Assembly (NCBI RefSeq): GCF_022953055.1 | Contig: NZ_JALJEJ010000014.1 | Location: 1 to 64,000, forward strand | Source of the DNA: Mucilaginibacter straminoryzae | Lineage (GTDB): Bacteria > Bacteroidota > Bacteroidia > Sphingobacteriales > Sphingobacteriaceae | Length of the DNA stretch: 64,000 bases | Direction: 5' to 3' | In this document: positions 25,687 to 34,632 of the stretch, one piece after another | How positions within the stretch are numbered: position 1 is the first letter of the stretch | How the letters are laid out: every line of letters starts with the position of its first letter | Position numbers and translations under genes: made by a program | The notes under the pieces: generated by a model | The model's input: only the letters and a program-made list of their open reading frames with translations | The model's database searches: none | What the model was told of the DNA's origin: nothing

Positions 25687-26886
25687 TTACAGGTACATCT
25701 GCAGGCCGAAACTTTCTTCTGCCAGTATCGGTCGCCAAACGTTTATCAGATGTTTGTAGGCCTCACCAACCGGGCGGATTTTCCTATCCATATCATACAG
25801 GCCGAGGGCATTTACATTGCCCGCATTGTTACGGAGGGCCGAGTCCCAATCTACCTGGTCAATCAGGCTGTACCATGTATAACCGATGATCGGGAAGCCA
25901 TCCTGTTTAAAGCGGTAGAGGTTCGCCCAGCCCTTTTTTAGCCAGTCAACCGCATGCGGTTCCAGAATGTTAGTCTCGGTATGCATTACCGGTAACCTGT
26001 AACGGTTGTAATACTGCCGGGTTATGACGTAGTAGCCGAAGATTTCACCCGATGCCGAAGTTGTACCGTCGGGGTGTACTAAGTGCTCATTCGTTACATA
26101 ATAATCATTCCCCATAATGCACTTCGCCCTCACTTTATTGTGCAGGTACCAATCGTAATCTGCCTCAGACATACCATAGTCCATCAGGTAGCGAAACATA
26201 TTCACGCTTACAGGGTGACCGTAAGAAAGATCGAGCGAGAGGAACCTTTTCTCGTTCAAAAAATCTGCAAGCGGTCTGCAGGAAGGATCTTCGGGGTGAA
26301 AATATTCGGATGATTCGCTTTGGATGAAAGTAACATCGGGGTTTACCTTCAAAATCTCCTGCATAGCCATTACGTTGGCCTTGCAAATATTATTCAACGC
26401 ATTTACGAAAGAGGCATCGCTGCTCAGGCATTCATTCCACCAGCCGTAGTAAGCAGAAAAAGTAGCAGCGATAAAGATCTCATTGATAGGCGTATAGAAC
26501 GTTACATCAGGGTAGCGTAGCGCAAATTCGCGCGCATACTCGGCAAAATAGTGTGGCCAGTCTTTGTTCTGAAAATCGCCTACCCAATCCGGAACGCCAA
26601 AGTGGCAAAGGTCTATCAAAGGGGTAATGTTACGCTCGCGAAGCTCTTGCATCGTCTGGTCGGTAAACTCCCAATCATACGTACCGGGTGCAACATGCGT
26701 ACGATAATATGGTGGACCGTAGCGTAAAAACTCGATACCCATTTCATTCACCAAGGCAAAGTCTTCTTTCCAGCGGTCGTAAAAAAAAGTCTTTTCCATT
26801 TCGTCTACACGAAACTTCTTACCATCAATATTTATGGTGGGATAGCTATTTTCTATCCCGGTGGTAAACATGAATTTGCTCCTCAT
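25687..26886 (-). CDS. GH1-like glycosidase (clan GH-A)
   Basis: 399 residues, no signal peptide, so cytoplasmic or not classically exported. It reads as a TIM-barrel glycosidase: RYGPPYYRTHVAPGTYDWEFTDQTMQEL, TPLIDLCHFGVPDWV, then TPINE at 132-136 as the acid/base strand (E136), and MHTETNI at 301-307 with E304 as the probable nucleophile. These correspond to the TFNEP and (I/V)TENG motifs of family GH1, but both are divergent. Shorter than typical GH1 (~450). The final Met in MFTTG (codon 6) is an alternative start. It lies 150 nt downstream of the esterase operon on the same strand, so it may act on the same glycan. Substrate unknown. Confidence 0.75.
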   Translation of the reverse strand: MRSKFMFTTGIENSYPTINIDGKKFRVDEMEKTFFYDRWKEDFALVNEMGIEFLRYGPPYYRTHVAPGTYDWEFTDQTMQELRERNITPLIDLCHFGVPDWVGDFQNKDWPHYFAEYAREFALRYPDVTFYTPINEIFIAATFSAYYGWWNECLSSDASFVNALNNICKANVMAMQEILKVNPDVTFIQSESSEYFHPEDPSCRPLADFLNEKRFLSLDLSYGHPVSVNMFRYLMDYGMSEADYDWYLHNKVRAKCIMGNDYYVTNEHLVHPDGTTSASGEIFGYYVITRQYYNRYRLPVMHTETNILEPHAVDWLKKGWANLYRFKQDGFPIIGYTWYSLIDQVDWDSALRNNAGNVNALGLYDMDRKIRPVGEAYKHLINVWRPILAEESFGLQMYL

Positions 26887-27036
26887 CGTATGATCAGTTT
26901 AGTAAAAACCAAGGTTAATTTACCCGGACGGTCCAGTAAATTTAACTTTTAATTAGTTTTTTGTATAACTGATAAAATAAGGGCAGGTTTTAAAGATTTG
27001 TAATTAACAATAACCAGCTTGTGAATTCCCGGGACG

Positions 27037-28374
27037 TCAGAACATGCCGAACTCGTCCATCATCCAGTTACTCAGGTAAGTAAAGAGCGGTGGCGGCACT
27101 TCGTGCCCAAGGTTAGGGTACACAAACAATTTATACTTCGCCTTGATGTTGTTGAGCATTACATATTCGTTGTAAGGCGGGGCCAGGTTATCCAATAAAC
27201 TGATCCCGATTAGTGAAGGGCAGGTCAGGTTTGGGGAGAAATACTTCAGGTCGTAATAGTCCAGCGTTTTCAGGATCTTTTCTAAAGGCAGGCGGCGCGC
27301 TTTACTGTACTTCATGAAATCGCTCATGGGCCAGTCTTTGTTACCTACCAGGTCGCGGTAGCTGCAAAATACCGGGTTATTGGCCGAGCATAATTTGATG
27401 CGCTTATCTAAACTTGCCGTTGCAATGGCCAGATAACCACCCATACTTCCGCCGGAAATAATGATATTCTTAGAGTCGAGTTCGGGACGGGAGAAAATAA
27501 AATCCACTGCCCTGATACAGTCCATAATAGCCCCGCGATAGATGTACTTATACCGGCTTTCGATCCCGGTGGTGAGGTACCCTTCTTTCGTTGGGTTAAT
27601 CTTATCTTTACTGTTCCCCTGGCCGCGGCAGTTAAATGCAAAAACGGCGAGCTCTGTAGAACCATAAATTGGTTTCACCCCAGTACCGCCATAGCCGGGA
27701 ACCACCAGCCAAACGGGGAATTTATCACCGGGTTTGCGGTTCTTTGCAATGGTAAGCCACCCGCGAACCAGAAGGTTGTCGTATGACTTCATCTCGACCA
27801 GGTAACAACTGGTATTCCCCTTTTCCATATTCGGCATCAGGGTTACCTTGGCTTCCATGGGAACACGTGCAAGCGAATCACGGGCATCGCGCCAAAACAC
27901 ATCAAAATCCGCAGGTTTTTCTGTGGTAGACCTTATCTTTTTAGGGCTTACACCAAAAACCCGGCGTATGGTGTCATCATAATCAGTTACGTTGATGGTG
28001 AGGTTCAGCTTGTAAAAACCAGCTTCCTGGGCAGGCATGGATAAGGTAACGCTTTTCGAATCGTCTTTTTTCAGTGTTACCTCAACAGATTTCTGGCTGA
28101 TCACTTTATCGCCATTATTACTTAAGATGGTGTACCCAACGCTACCGGTTTGCTTATCCTGGGTGTTGTTTCTAATGCTGACTTTATAAACTATCTTTTC
28201 GTTCTCGTCAAACAAAGCATCTTTTTTGCCGGGCTCGGCTTCAAAGGTAATATCATCTTCGAGTAAGGAAACAGACTTTCCAACCGGAGCTTTTTTATCT
28301 GCCCGGTTGCTGTTCGCTGACACTGTTAATGTCGCGGCAAGCCATAAACAAAAAAATAATAAAACGCCCTTCAT
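27037..28374 (-). CDS. Exported CE7-like acetyl esterase, paralogue 3 of 3 (RGQ form)
   Basis: 445 residues: signal peptide (about 1-20), an Ig-like beta-sandwich (about 40-143) and an alpha/beta-hydrolase related to acetyl xylan esterase AXE1/cephalosporin-C deacetylase (about 155-440). Catalytic candidates are S310 in SGGSMGG, D395 in LLDNLAPP and H424 in GHE. R250-G-Q252 matches the CE7 RGQ motif, and H424-E425 the HE motif; the nucleophile elbow is GxSMG rather than the usual GxSQG. Last gene of a tight operon (15 nt after the previous esterase). It probably removes acetyl or other acyl groups from a carbohydrate in the periplasm or at the cell surface. Confidence 0.85.
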   Translation of the reverse strand: MKGVLLFFCLWLAATLTVSANSNRADKKAPVGKSVSLLEDDITFEAEPGKKDALFDENEKIVYKVSIRNNTQDKQTGSVGYTILSNNGDKVISQKSVEVTLKKDDSKSVTLSMPAQEAGFYKLNLTINVTDYDDTIRRVFGVSPKKIRSTTEKPADFDVFWRDARDSLARVPMEAKVTLMPNMEKGNTSCYLVEMKSYDNLLVRGWLTIAKNRKPGDKFPVWLVVPGYGGTGVKPIYGSTELAVFAFNCRGQGNSKDKINPTKEGYLTTGIESRYKYIYRGAIMDCIRAVDFIFSRPELDSKNIIISGGSMGGYLAIATASLDKRIKLCSANNPVFCSYRDLVGNKDWPMSDFMKYSKARRLPLEKILKTLDYYDLKYFSPNLTCPSLIGISLLDNLAPPYNEYVMLNNIKAKYKLFVYPNLGHEVPPPLFTYLSNWMMDEFGMF

Positions 28375-28389
28375 GTCGCTATCACCAAA

Positions 28390-29700
28390 TTAAAAGATCC
28401 CAAACTCGTCCATCATCCAATGGCTCAAATACACGTAATTCTCTTTGGGCACCTCGTGTGCCAGTTCGGGGTATACAAAAAGTTTATATTTATTTTTAAG
28501 ATTATTGATTGCCTGGTATAACGTATAGGGCGGCGAAAGGTTATCCAATAACCCCATCCCGATCAGCGTACGGCACTTCATTTTCGAAACGAAGTTCTTT
28601 AGGTCGTAATAATCCATGTTATCCATCACCCTTTTTATAGGCACACGCTTCTGCACCAAAAACTTGGTAACATAGTCCCGGAAAGGCCATTCTTTATCTT
28701 CAAGCAGGGTTCGGTAATCGCTAAAAACGGGATTATTGGCCGAGCATAATGTTACCCTTTCATCCAAACTTGCAGTTACCAGGGATAGATAGCCGCCCAT
28801 ACTGGCGCCGGAAACCAGGATACTGTTGGCATCAATTTCCGGCCGCGATGCTACAAAGTCAATCGCCCGGATGCAATCCATGATCACGCCCCTGAAAAGA
28901 TACTTGTACCGGTTCTCTGCCCCGTACATCAGGTAGGTATCCTTGGTCGGCGCAATCTTGTCTCGGCTGTTGCCAACGCCACGAAAGTTAAAACAGAAAA
29001 CGGCCAGGTTGGGCGAATCGAAATTTGGCTTGATCCCTTCAGGCCCATAGCCCGGAAAAATCACCCACACCGGCAAGCGTTCGCGCTTTCCCCTGTCTTT
29101 GGGCAGGGTAAGCCATCCGCGGACCGTTACGCCTCCGTAAGACTTTATTTCGACCAGGTAACAGTTGATATCGTTCTGTTCCATATGAGGTTGCAGCGTC
29201 ACCTTCGCTTCCATCGGCTGCCGGGCTAAAGTATCTTTGGCATTGTTCCAGAACTGGTCAAAATCGCTTGGTTTAGCTGTTTCTGATGCAATTTTAGAAA
29301 CGTTTACGCCAAATGCCCTACGAACGGTATCGTCGTAATCTGTTACGTTAACCGAAAAATTGACCTTGTAAAAACCCGCAGACTGCGAGGGCATGGACAA
29401 GGTATAGCTTTTAGACGTCTTCTTGCGGATATCGATATCAATTGCATCCTGGCTTACCACCTTGTTTTGTGCAGATATAATGGTATAACCCAGTTTGCCC
29501 TTCTGGCGTTCATCAAGGTTATTCTTGATATCCACTTGATATACCACCTTTTTGCCCCCTTCAAACAACCCGCTCTTTTCTTCAGGATGGGCGGTAACCT
29601 CCATATCCTCCTGGTGAAAAACCTGCGCATCAACCCTCACGCCGCATAACAGCATATATAGAAATATTAAGCAAGAAATAGTTCTATGATTTAAGGGCAT
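28390..29700 (-). CDS. Exported CE7-like acetyl esterase, paralogue 2 of 3
   Basis: 436 residues with a signal peptide (about 1-25, ending VDAQ), the same Ig-like N-domain, and an AXE1-type hydrolase domain. The triad candidates are S300 (SGASMGG), D386 (LLDNLSPP) and H415 (AHE). The CE7 RGQ is R240-G-V here, so the Gln that helps hold the oxyanion/loop in CE7 enzymes is missing. Otherwise the two halves align throughout with its neighbours, for example the shared NVTDYDDT and RRxFGV blocks. Substrate specificity may differ from the RGQ paralogue. Gap to the preceding gene is 8 nt. Confidence 0.84.
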   Translation of the reverse strand: MPLNHRTISCLIFLYMLLCGVRVDAQVFHQEDMEVTAHPEEKSGLFEGGKKVVYQVDIKNNLDERQKGKLGYTIISAQNKVVSQDAIDIDIRKKTSKSYTLSMPSQSAGFYKVNFSVNVTDYDDTVRRAFGVNVSKIASETAKPSDFDQFWNNAKDTLARQPMEAKVTLQPHMEQNDINCYLVEIKSYGGVTVRGWLTLPKDRGKRERLPVWVIFPGYGPEGIKPNFDSPNLAVFCFNFRGVGNSRDKIAPTKDTYLMYGAENRYKYLFRGVIMDCIRAIDFVASRPEIDANSILVSGASMGGYLSLVTASLDERVTLCSANNPVFSDYRTLLEDKEWPFRDYVTKFLVQKRVPIKRVMDNMDYYDLKNFVSKMKCRTLIGMGLLDNLSPPYTLYQAINNLKNKYKLFVYPELAHEVPKENYVYLSHWMMDEFGIF

Positions 29701-29708
29701 TGCTTAAG

Positions 29709-31040
29709 TTAAAACATTCCAAATTCGTCCATCATCCAATTACTCAGATATTTGTAGATCTGTTCCGGAACCTCGTGCGCCAGGTTAGGGTACACAAACA
29801 GCTTGTTCTTATTCGTCAGGCTGTTGATCATCACATACTGGTTGTAAGGCGGGGCCAGATTATCTAAAAGGCCGATACCCACCAACGACTTACATTTCAT
29901 ATTCGGCGCAAAGTTCTTCAGGTCATAATAATCCAGGTTATTCATTACCCGGCTCAGTGGAATCCGCTTTTGCGAAGTATATTTCACAAAGCTTTTCATG
30001 GGCCACTCTTTACTGCCCATCAACGAACGGTAATCACTAAAAACAGGGTTGTTGGCTGAACATAGTTTCACCCGCTTGTCCAGGCTGCTGGTAGCAATAG
30101 CCAGGTAACCGCCCATACTTGCGCCGGAGCAGAGGATATTATTAAGATCGAAATCCGGCCGTGAGGCAATGAAATCCAGCCCGCGAAGACAATCCATAAT
30201 CACACCCCGGTAAATGTACTTATACCGGTTTTCGATATTGGTGGTCACATATCCTTCTTCTGTAGGGTTAATTTTATCCTTACTATTGCCTACACCGCGC
30301 ACATTTAAGCAGAATATGGCGAGGTCATCGCCGTAGATGGGTTTAACGCCTCGTGGCCCGTACCCCGGAAGAATGAACCATACTGGCAGCTTCTCGCGCT
30401 TGGTACGGTCTTTCGGCAGGGTTAGCCACCCGCGGATAGTATAATGCTCGTATGATTTAAGCTCAACCAGGTAACAGTTAGAATTGTCGCGATCAAGCGC
30501 AGGCTGAGGAATCACTTTTGCCTCCATGGGGATCATCGCAAGCGTATCGCGTGCATTTTGCCAGAACTGGTCAAAATCTCCGGGCTTGGAAGTTTCTGAT
30601 TTAATCTTTTTAGGATCGACACCCACTACACGGCGAATGGTATCGTCATAATCCGTTACGTTAATGGTTAATTGTACTTTGTAAAACCCGGGCGACTGGG
30701 CAGGGATTTTTAATGTAAAGTTTTTATCTGTTTTTTTGCCAACCTTTACATCTATCCCATCCTGTTTGATCACCTTATCCTGCAGGTCGAGCAGTACATA
30801 ACCAACCTTACCCGCCTGCTCTTCGCCAAGATTATTCCTCACGTTTACATTGTAAACGATTTTTTCGTGGCTTTCAAAAATGGCTTCCTTTTTCTCCGGT
30901 TCCGCCGTGAACACCACATCGTCTTCGACCTGTGTCGTGTTCTTAACGTTTTTACCCTCTTTTGCAAAGGACGGGGCCGAACTTACAATCAGTATAAAAA
31001 ATAGGGTTTGATAGAATATCTTCAGATAACCGTTATACAT
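29709..31040 (-). CDS. Exported CE7-like acetyl esterase, paralogue 1 of 3
   Basis: 443 residues: signal peptide (about 1-26, ending PSFA), Ig-like domain (about 40-143), AXE1-type hydrolase. Catalytic candidates S308 (SGASMGG), D393 (LLDNLAPP), H422 (AHE); R248-G-V250 replaces RGQ. The C-terminus WMMDEFGMF is shared with the other two paralogues, showing that all three come from tandem duplication. It starts 13 nt after the beta-barrel gene. Function as for its neighbours; the different charge patterns on the N-domain suggest different glycan contacts. Confidence 0.84.
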   Translation of the reverse strand: MYNGYLKIFYQTLFFILIVSSAPSFAKEGKNVKNTTQVEDDVVFTAEPEKKEAIFESHEKIVYNVNVRNNLGEEQAGKVGYVLLDLQDKVIKQDGIDVKVGKKTDKNFTLKIPAQSPGFYKVQLTINVTDYDDTIRRVVGVDPKKIKSETSKPGDFDQFWQNARDTLAMIPMEAKVIPQPALDRDNSNCYLVELKSYEHYTIRGWLTLPKDRTKREKLPVWFILPGYGPRGVKPIYGDDLAIFCLNVRGVGNSKDKINPTEEGYVTTNIENRYKYIYRGVIMDCLRGLDFIASRPDFDLNNILCSGASMGGYLAIATSSLDKRVKLCSANNPVFSDYRSLMGSKEWPMKSFVKYTSQKRIPLSRVMNNLDYYDLKNFAPNMKCKSLVGIGLLDNLAPPYNQYVMINSLTNKNKLFVYPNLAHEVPEQIYKYLSNWMMDEFGMF

Positions 31041-31053
31041 TACTTAACCGTAG

Positions 31054-31908
31054 TTAAAACTTATTGATGAGCGACAGCGAAACATTGGAACCGATACCCG
31101 TATTTCTACCTACTACAAATTGATTATAGGCCAGGAAAACCGAAAAATTCTTGGTGAAACTACGGCCCGCACTTATTGAAGCCTGCACGTACGAGAAATC
31201 TTTATTCTGCGAAAGGTTTCCACGAAAAGCCTTATCAGAACTTTGCGACAACACGCCTGAACCCGAGAAGGCAAGTTGGTCCTTTTTATCCAGGTTGATA
31301 CCGTAAGACACTGTCGACCTTAGCTGGAACGGGCCGTTACCTGTGGCGTACTGGCGGCCGCCGATCTCGATGGTATAATAACATGATTTGTCCCCACCAA
31401 GACTACCACTGCCCGAACCTACCAGTCTGAGGTCGGTACCAAGTGATTGGTAACCCACGTTCTGGGTTGGCGAGTCTGAATATAAAGGCACAATCACAGT
31501 ACCCTGAATAGCAAAATAGAATTTAAAATTGATGTTAGCCAGGTAAACACGTCCGCCTACTTCGGCATCACCAAAACTGGACTGGGTAGATTTTCCGCGG
31601 GTATCTGAATACGTGTTAGACACATAGGGCACGGAAACAATCACCGTGAATACCCTTGAAGCGCCAATTTCGCTGTACAGGTAAAGCCCCTTAGAGTTAA
31701 AAGAGCCGCTATCGGCATAGGCAGAACTTTTCCCTTTGCGATCCCACAAACGGCTGGCTTTAAAATAGCTGCCCGTAAGCGAAACCAATACCTTACCCGG
31801 ACGAACCGGCCAGGCACCAGCATGCGCCTGTTGGCCCAAGAAGGTGCAGCTAACGAAAACTATGGCAAGTATTTTTACGACGATAGGGTTTATGTTTTTG
31901 GTTGGCAT
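31054..31908 (-). CDS. Predicted outer membrane beta-barrel protein
   Basis: 284 residues. A signal peptide (about 1-30, ending AHAG) is followed by alternating amphipathic strands with turns rich in Gly, Ser and Asp, and the chain ends in a C-terminal Phe (SLINKF), the classic outer membrane insertion signal. No solute-specific motif is seen. Some stretches (FGDAEVGGRVYLAN, FSVFLAYNQFVVGRN) look like small porin-like or transporter-like barrels. It lies 26 nt downstream of the acyltransferase and 13 nt upstream of the first esterase, so it is co-transcribed with both. It may carry the substrate or product across the outer membrane. Confidence 0.7.
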   Translation of the reverse strand: MPTKNINPIVVKILAIVFVSCTFLGQQAHAGAWPVRPGKVLVSLTGSYFKASRLWDRKGKSSAYADSGSFNSKGLYLYSEIGASRVFTVIVSVPYVSNTYSDTRGKSTQSSFGDAEVGGRVYLANINFKFYFAIQGTVIVPLYSDSPTQNVGYQSLGTDLRLVGSGSGSLGGDKSCYYTIEIGGRQYATGNGPFQLRSTVSYGINLDKKDQLAFSGSGVLSQSSDKAFRGNLSQNKDFSYVQASISAGRSFTKNFSVFLAYNQFVVGRNTGIGSNVSLSLINKF

Positions 31909-31934
31909 GTAAAACTGGTTTTATTAAATTAAAA

Positions 31935-33137
31935 TTACGCTTTTCTGCTCTTTATTAAAAAATCCGACTTCCGTATGTAATGATTTAACGGCTCCTCAAT
32001 GGTTTTAAATAATAGTATAGAAATTGCATTTAATACGATAAAAGCATACAATAAGTTAAGGTTATCATACTCAAAAGGCGAATGCCAGTCTACCCCCCAC
32101 TTGTCGTACCATTCAAATACCTTATCGTTCAACGTATTCATCCCTTCGTGAATATAGTGGTACATATAACCCAGATGGATCAGGTAAAAAATGTAGGAGC
32201 TTTTGCCCAACAATTCTACAAACTTATTAGAAAGGATCTTTTTCAAGATGGTAGTTTCACTTAGCAAGCCATAGAAAAACAAAACGATTGATGTTGCCAG
32301 GATATAGTTGTTGGTGATGATGCCCAGCGGATGGTGCAAGCCGGCTGTCCAACCTTTCGGAATCGGTAGCATGGCCATTGCTAATGGGCAAAGCAGAACT
32401 AAGATAAAACCGATATAGGTAAACGGCACCTTGTTGGTGCGCTGTAACCCACGCTTATGTACCAGCAAAGCTAGTTGAATACCCACAAAAAACTCGAAAC
32501 ATCGCCCAAGAAAGGTATACACCATCATGAAGGTGAAGTTTCCGAAGAAGCCATACCAGTCTACATTTCTGAAGATCAACACCAGCAAAGCACCGAAACC
32601 CGTAATCAGCAAGGGTTGTATGTAAAACTTGTTATATTTTTTTGCGATCAGGAAGATAAAAGGCGCCGAGAAGTAAAAACACTCTTCTACCGTTAAAGAC
32701 CACCCCTGCGCAATGCCTGTAAAGCGTAGGCTATCAAAGAAACCGCGAACAAACGTGATGTTCATTAGCAGCAATGTAAACGGATAGGGAAAGCCTGCTG
32801 TAATGGTTTTATCACCCGTAAAGTAATAGTACACAAATGCGCCGATAGTGAGCAGAAAGTACATGGGGTAAATCCGCGCCACCCGGTTCTTTAAGTATTG
32901 CTTAAACCAGCCTTTCGTTAAATGAAAATTATTATAATACCTGAATGCAATCAGAAACCCGGAGAGCACGAAGAATATCGTCACGCCGATGTGAAACTCT
33001 TGTAGATATCTTTTCACAAGTTGGGGAAAATTCTCATCAAACGCATACTCATAATGCGAGATGAAAACCAGGTAAGCAGCTAATGCACGTACCCCGGTTA
33101 GCGCAGGTATATAGTTCTGTAAAGACTTTTGGGACAA
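31935..33137 (-). CDS. Acyltransferase 3 family membrane O-acyltransferase (OafA-like)
   Basis: 400 residues with about ten hydrophobic segments. The N-terminal IPALTGVRALAAYLVFISHYEYAF carries the family's R-x-(x)-A...H pattern: His27 is the likely catalytic residue and R17 sits just before the first helix. Members transfer acetyl or other acyl groups from a cytoplasmic donor to extracytoplasmic glycans such as O-antigen. Start is a TTG at 33137; no ATG fits near the N-terminus and the frame closes upstream. It is the first gene of the five-gene operon with the barrel protein and three esterases. A Lys/Arg-rich C-terminus (RKSDFLIKSRKA) is normal for the family. Confidence 0.85.
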   Translation of the reverse strand: MSQKSLQNYIPALTGVRALAAYLVFISHYEYAFDENFPQLVKRYLQEFHIGVTIFFVLSGFLIAFRYYNNFHLTKGWFKQYLKNRVARIYPMYFLLTIGAFVYYYFTGDKTITAGFPYPFTLLLMNITFVRGFFDSLRFTGIAQGWSLTVEECFYFSAPFIFLIAKKYNKFYIQPLLITGFGALLVLIFRNVDWYGFFGNFTFMMVYTFLGRCFEFFVGIQLALLVHKRGLQRTNKVPFTYIGFILVLLCPLAMAMLPIPKGWTAGLHHPLGIITNNYILATSIVLFFYGLLSETTILKKILSNKFVELLGKSSYIFYLIHLGYMYHYIHEGMNTLNDKVFEWYDKWGVDWHSPFEYDNLNLLYAFIVLNAISILLFKTIEEPLNHYIRKSDFLIKSRKA

Positions 33138-33214
33138 AACAGTGATAGATTTAAAAATAATTAGAATTACTTTTTATCCTGAAAAGATACAAACTATTTA
33201 CCAAACGTTAAAAA

Positions 33215-34159
33215 TTACAGGGCAGAGCCTTGTATAACGCCGCGGTCGGCAATACGTTTGTCTATGAAATACTGGATTTCGGATTTTTTTAATCCCCAGT
33301 TAGGTGCAATTAATAAATCCCAATCAGATATACCGAACAGGCGCTGGATCACCACATCCGGGCGCACAAAGGGCAGCAGTTCGCAAAGAAAATCGGCATA
33401 CTCTTCCAGGCTGAAGAGCTTAAACGGCTCGCGCTTGTATTTAACGCCCATTACCGATCCTTCTACAATATGGAGGTGATGGAATTTCACAAACTTGATC
33501 TGTTCGTGGCGATTAATTTCATCTGCATAGCGCAGCATCATCTCTTTTGTCTCCCAGGGGAAACCAAAAATGGTATGCACGCAGGTGTCAAGCTTACTGT
33601 TTTTAGTCAGTTCTAAAGCTCTCAACAAATCCTCGTGCGAGCATCCGCGGTTAATCTGGTTCAAGGTATCATTATAAATCGATTCCATCCCCATTTCCAG
33701 GTCGACATCAAAACGATCTGTATAACTTTCCAGCAAAGCGATCTTTTCTGCATCGATACAATCCGGGCGGGTACCTACAGAAAGGCCGACGATATCTTCG
33801 GTGTTAATGCTCAGCGCTTCGTCATACAGCATCTTCAGATAATGCGTTGGCGCATAGGTATTGGTATTAGGCTGAAAATAGATAATGAACTTATCTGCTT
33901 TATTACCCTTCCTGGCACGTTCCATACCCTGAATCACCTGTTCGCGCAGGGAAGGGTTTTTACGCGATACTGAAGGCGTAAAAGAATCCACATTGCAATA
34001 CGTACAGCCGCCGTAACCTTTAGATCCGTCACGGTTGGGGCAGGTAAAGCCGCCATCAACAATTACTTTAAAAACACGCTGACCGTTATATTTTTTCCGC
34101 AACCATGCGCCGTAATTGTTGTAGTTCTTAAAACCCTGTTCTGCTGTTACTTGTTCCAC
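33215..34159 (-). CDS. Radical SAM protein, TIGR01212/YhcC family
   Basis: 314 residues, cytoplasmic. The iron-sulfur cysteines are C40, C52 and C55 in TCPNRDGSKGYGGCTYC, the unusually spaced TIGR01212 signature. IYFQPNTNTYAP, GLSVGTRPDCID and DLEMGMESIYNDTLNQINRGCSHED are further hallmarks. It uses S-adenosylmethionine and a 4Fe-4S cluster; the substrate of this family is not settled. The start is a GTG at 34159, since an in-frame stop lies 24 nt upstream and there is no ATG. The 77-nt gap allows read-through to the acyltransferase operon. Confidence 0.9.
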   Translation of the reverse strand: MEQVTAEQGFKNYNNYGAWLRKKYNGQRVFKVIVDGGFTCPNRDGSKGYGGCTYCNVDSFTPSVSRKNPSLREQVIQGMERARKGNKADKFIIYFQPNTNTYAPTHYLKMLYDEALSINTEDIVGLSVGTRPDCIDAEKIALLESYTDRFDVDLEMGMESIYNDTLNQINRGCSHEDLLRALELTKNSKLDTCVHTIFGFPWETKEMMLRYADEINRHEQIKFVKFHHLHIVEGSVMGVKYKREPFKLFSLEEYADFLCELLPFVRPDVVIQRLFGISDWDLLIAPNWGLKKSEIQYFIDKRIADRGVIQGSAL

Positions 34160-34349
34160 TTTTGCTGTCTGTACTGATGTTTATCCTAACTGCAAAGATA
34201 AAGTTTATTATCGTGGCTTTTGTGAAGGATTGTCAGCCTGCTCCCATCTTCCGGTTACTCCTAAAATGAATAGCTTTTTGCAAACCTTTACAAGTTACAA
34301 AAGTTAAATAATAGTTAATTAACCGATTATTAACTTAATTATTACAGTT

Positions 34350-34478
34350 ATGGCAACTACTAAAAACGCCAATCATGGCAAGGAAAACAACAAAAAGATG
34401 ATGGACAACAAAGACGAGAAAAAGTCTGAAAACAAAAGTCACAACAAATCAAGCTCATCATCAAAGAGCCACAAGTAG
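34350..34478 (+). CDS. 42-residue Lys/Asn/Ser-rich small protein
   Basis: ATG at 34350 to TAG at 34478. The product is almost entirely hydrophilic: nine Asn, many Lys and a run of five Ser near the C-terminus, no Cys, no hydrophobic segment. It begins MATTKNANHGKENNKKMM and ends SKSHK. It is preceded by 190 bp of AT-rich DNA and followed 50 nt later by a very strong terminator, so it looks like an independent highly expressed unit. Disordered DNA/RNA-binding or stress proteins of this sort are common; function unknown. Confidence 0.6.
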   Translation: MATTKNANHGKENNKKMMDNKDEKKSENKSHNKSSSSSKSHK

Positions 34479-34527
34479 TTAAAACATTACAGCAGCGATT
34501 GCTGAATCTTTATATCTGATTTTACGA

Positions 34528-34557
34528 CAAGGGGAATGCAAAGCAGCATTCCCCTTG
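34528..34557 (+). terminator. Strong terminator after the small Lys-rich protein
   Basis: Perfect 12-bp stem CAAGGGGAATGC / GCATTCCCCTTG with a 6-nt loop, then TTG TTAA. A shorter hairpin CAGCA / TGCTG lies just upstream near 34492-34506. Confidence 0.8.
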
Positions 34558-34632
34558 TTGTTAACGGATGTTCAATTTCCGCTACCCGGTTTTTAGGCTA
34601 AATTTTGCTTTCTTTGCGCATCAACCGCATCC

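Noticed and set aside
25483..25941. 152-codon plus-strand ORF across the repeat region and the 3' end of the GH1-like gene
   Set aside because: Mostly repeats and antisense of the glycosidase; no domain.
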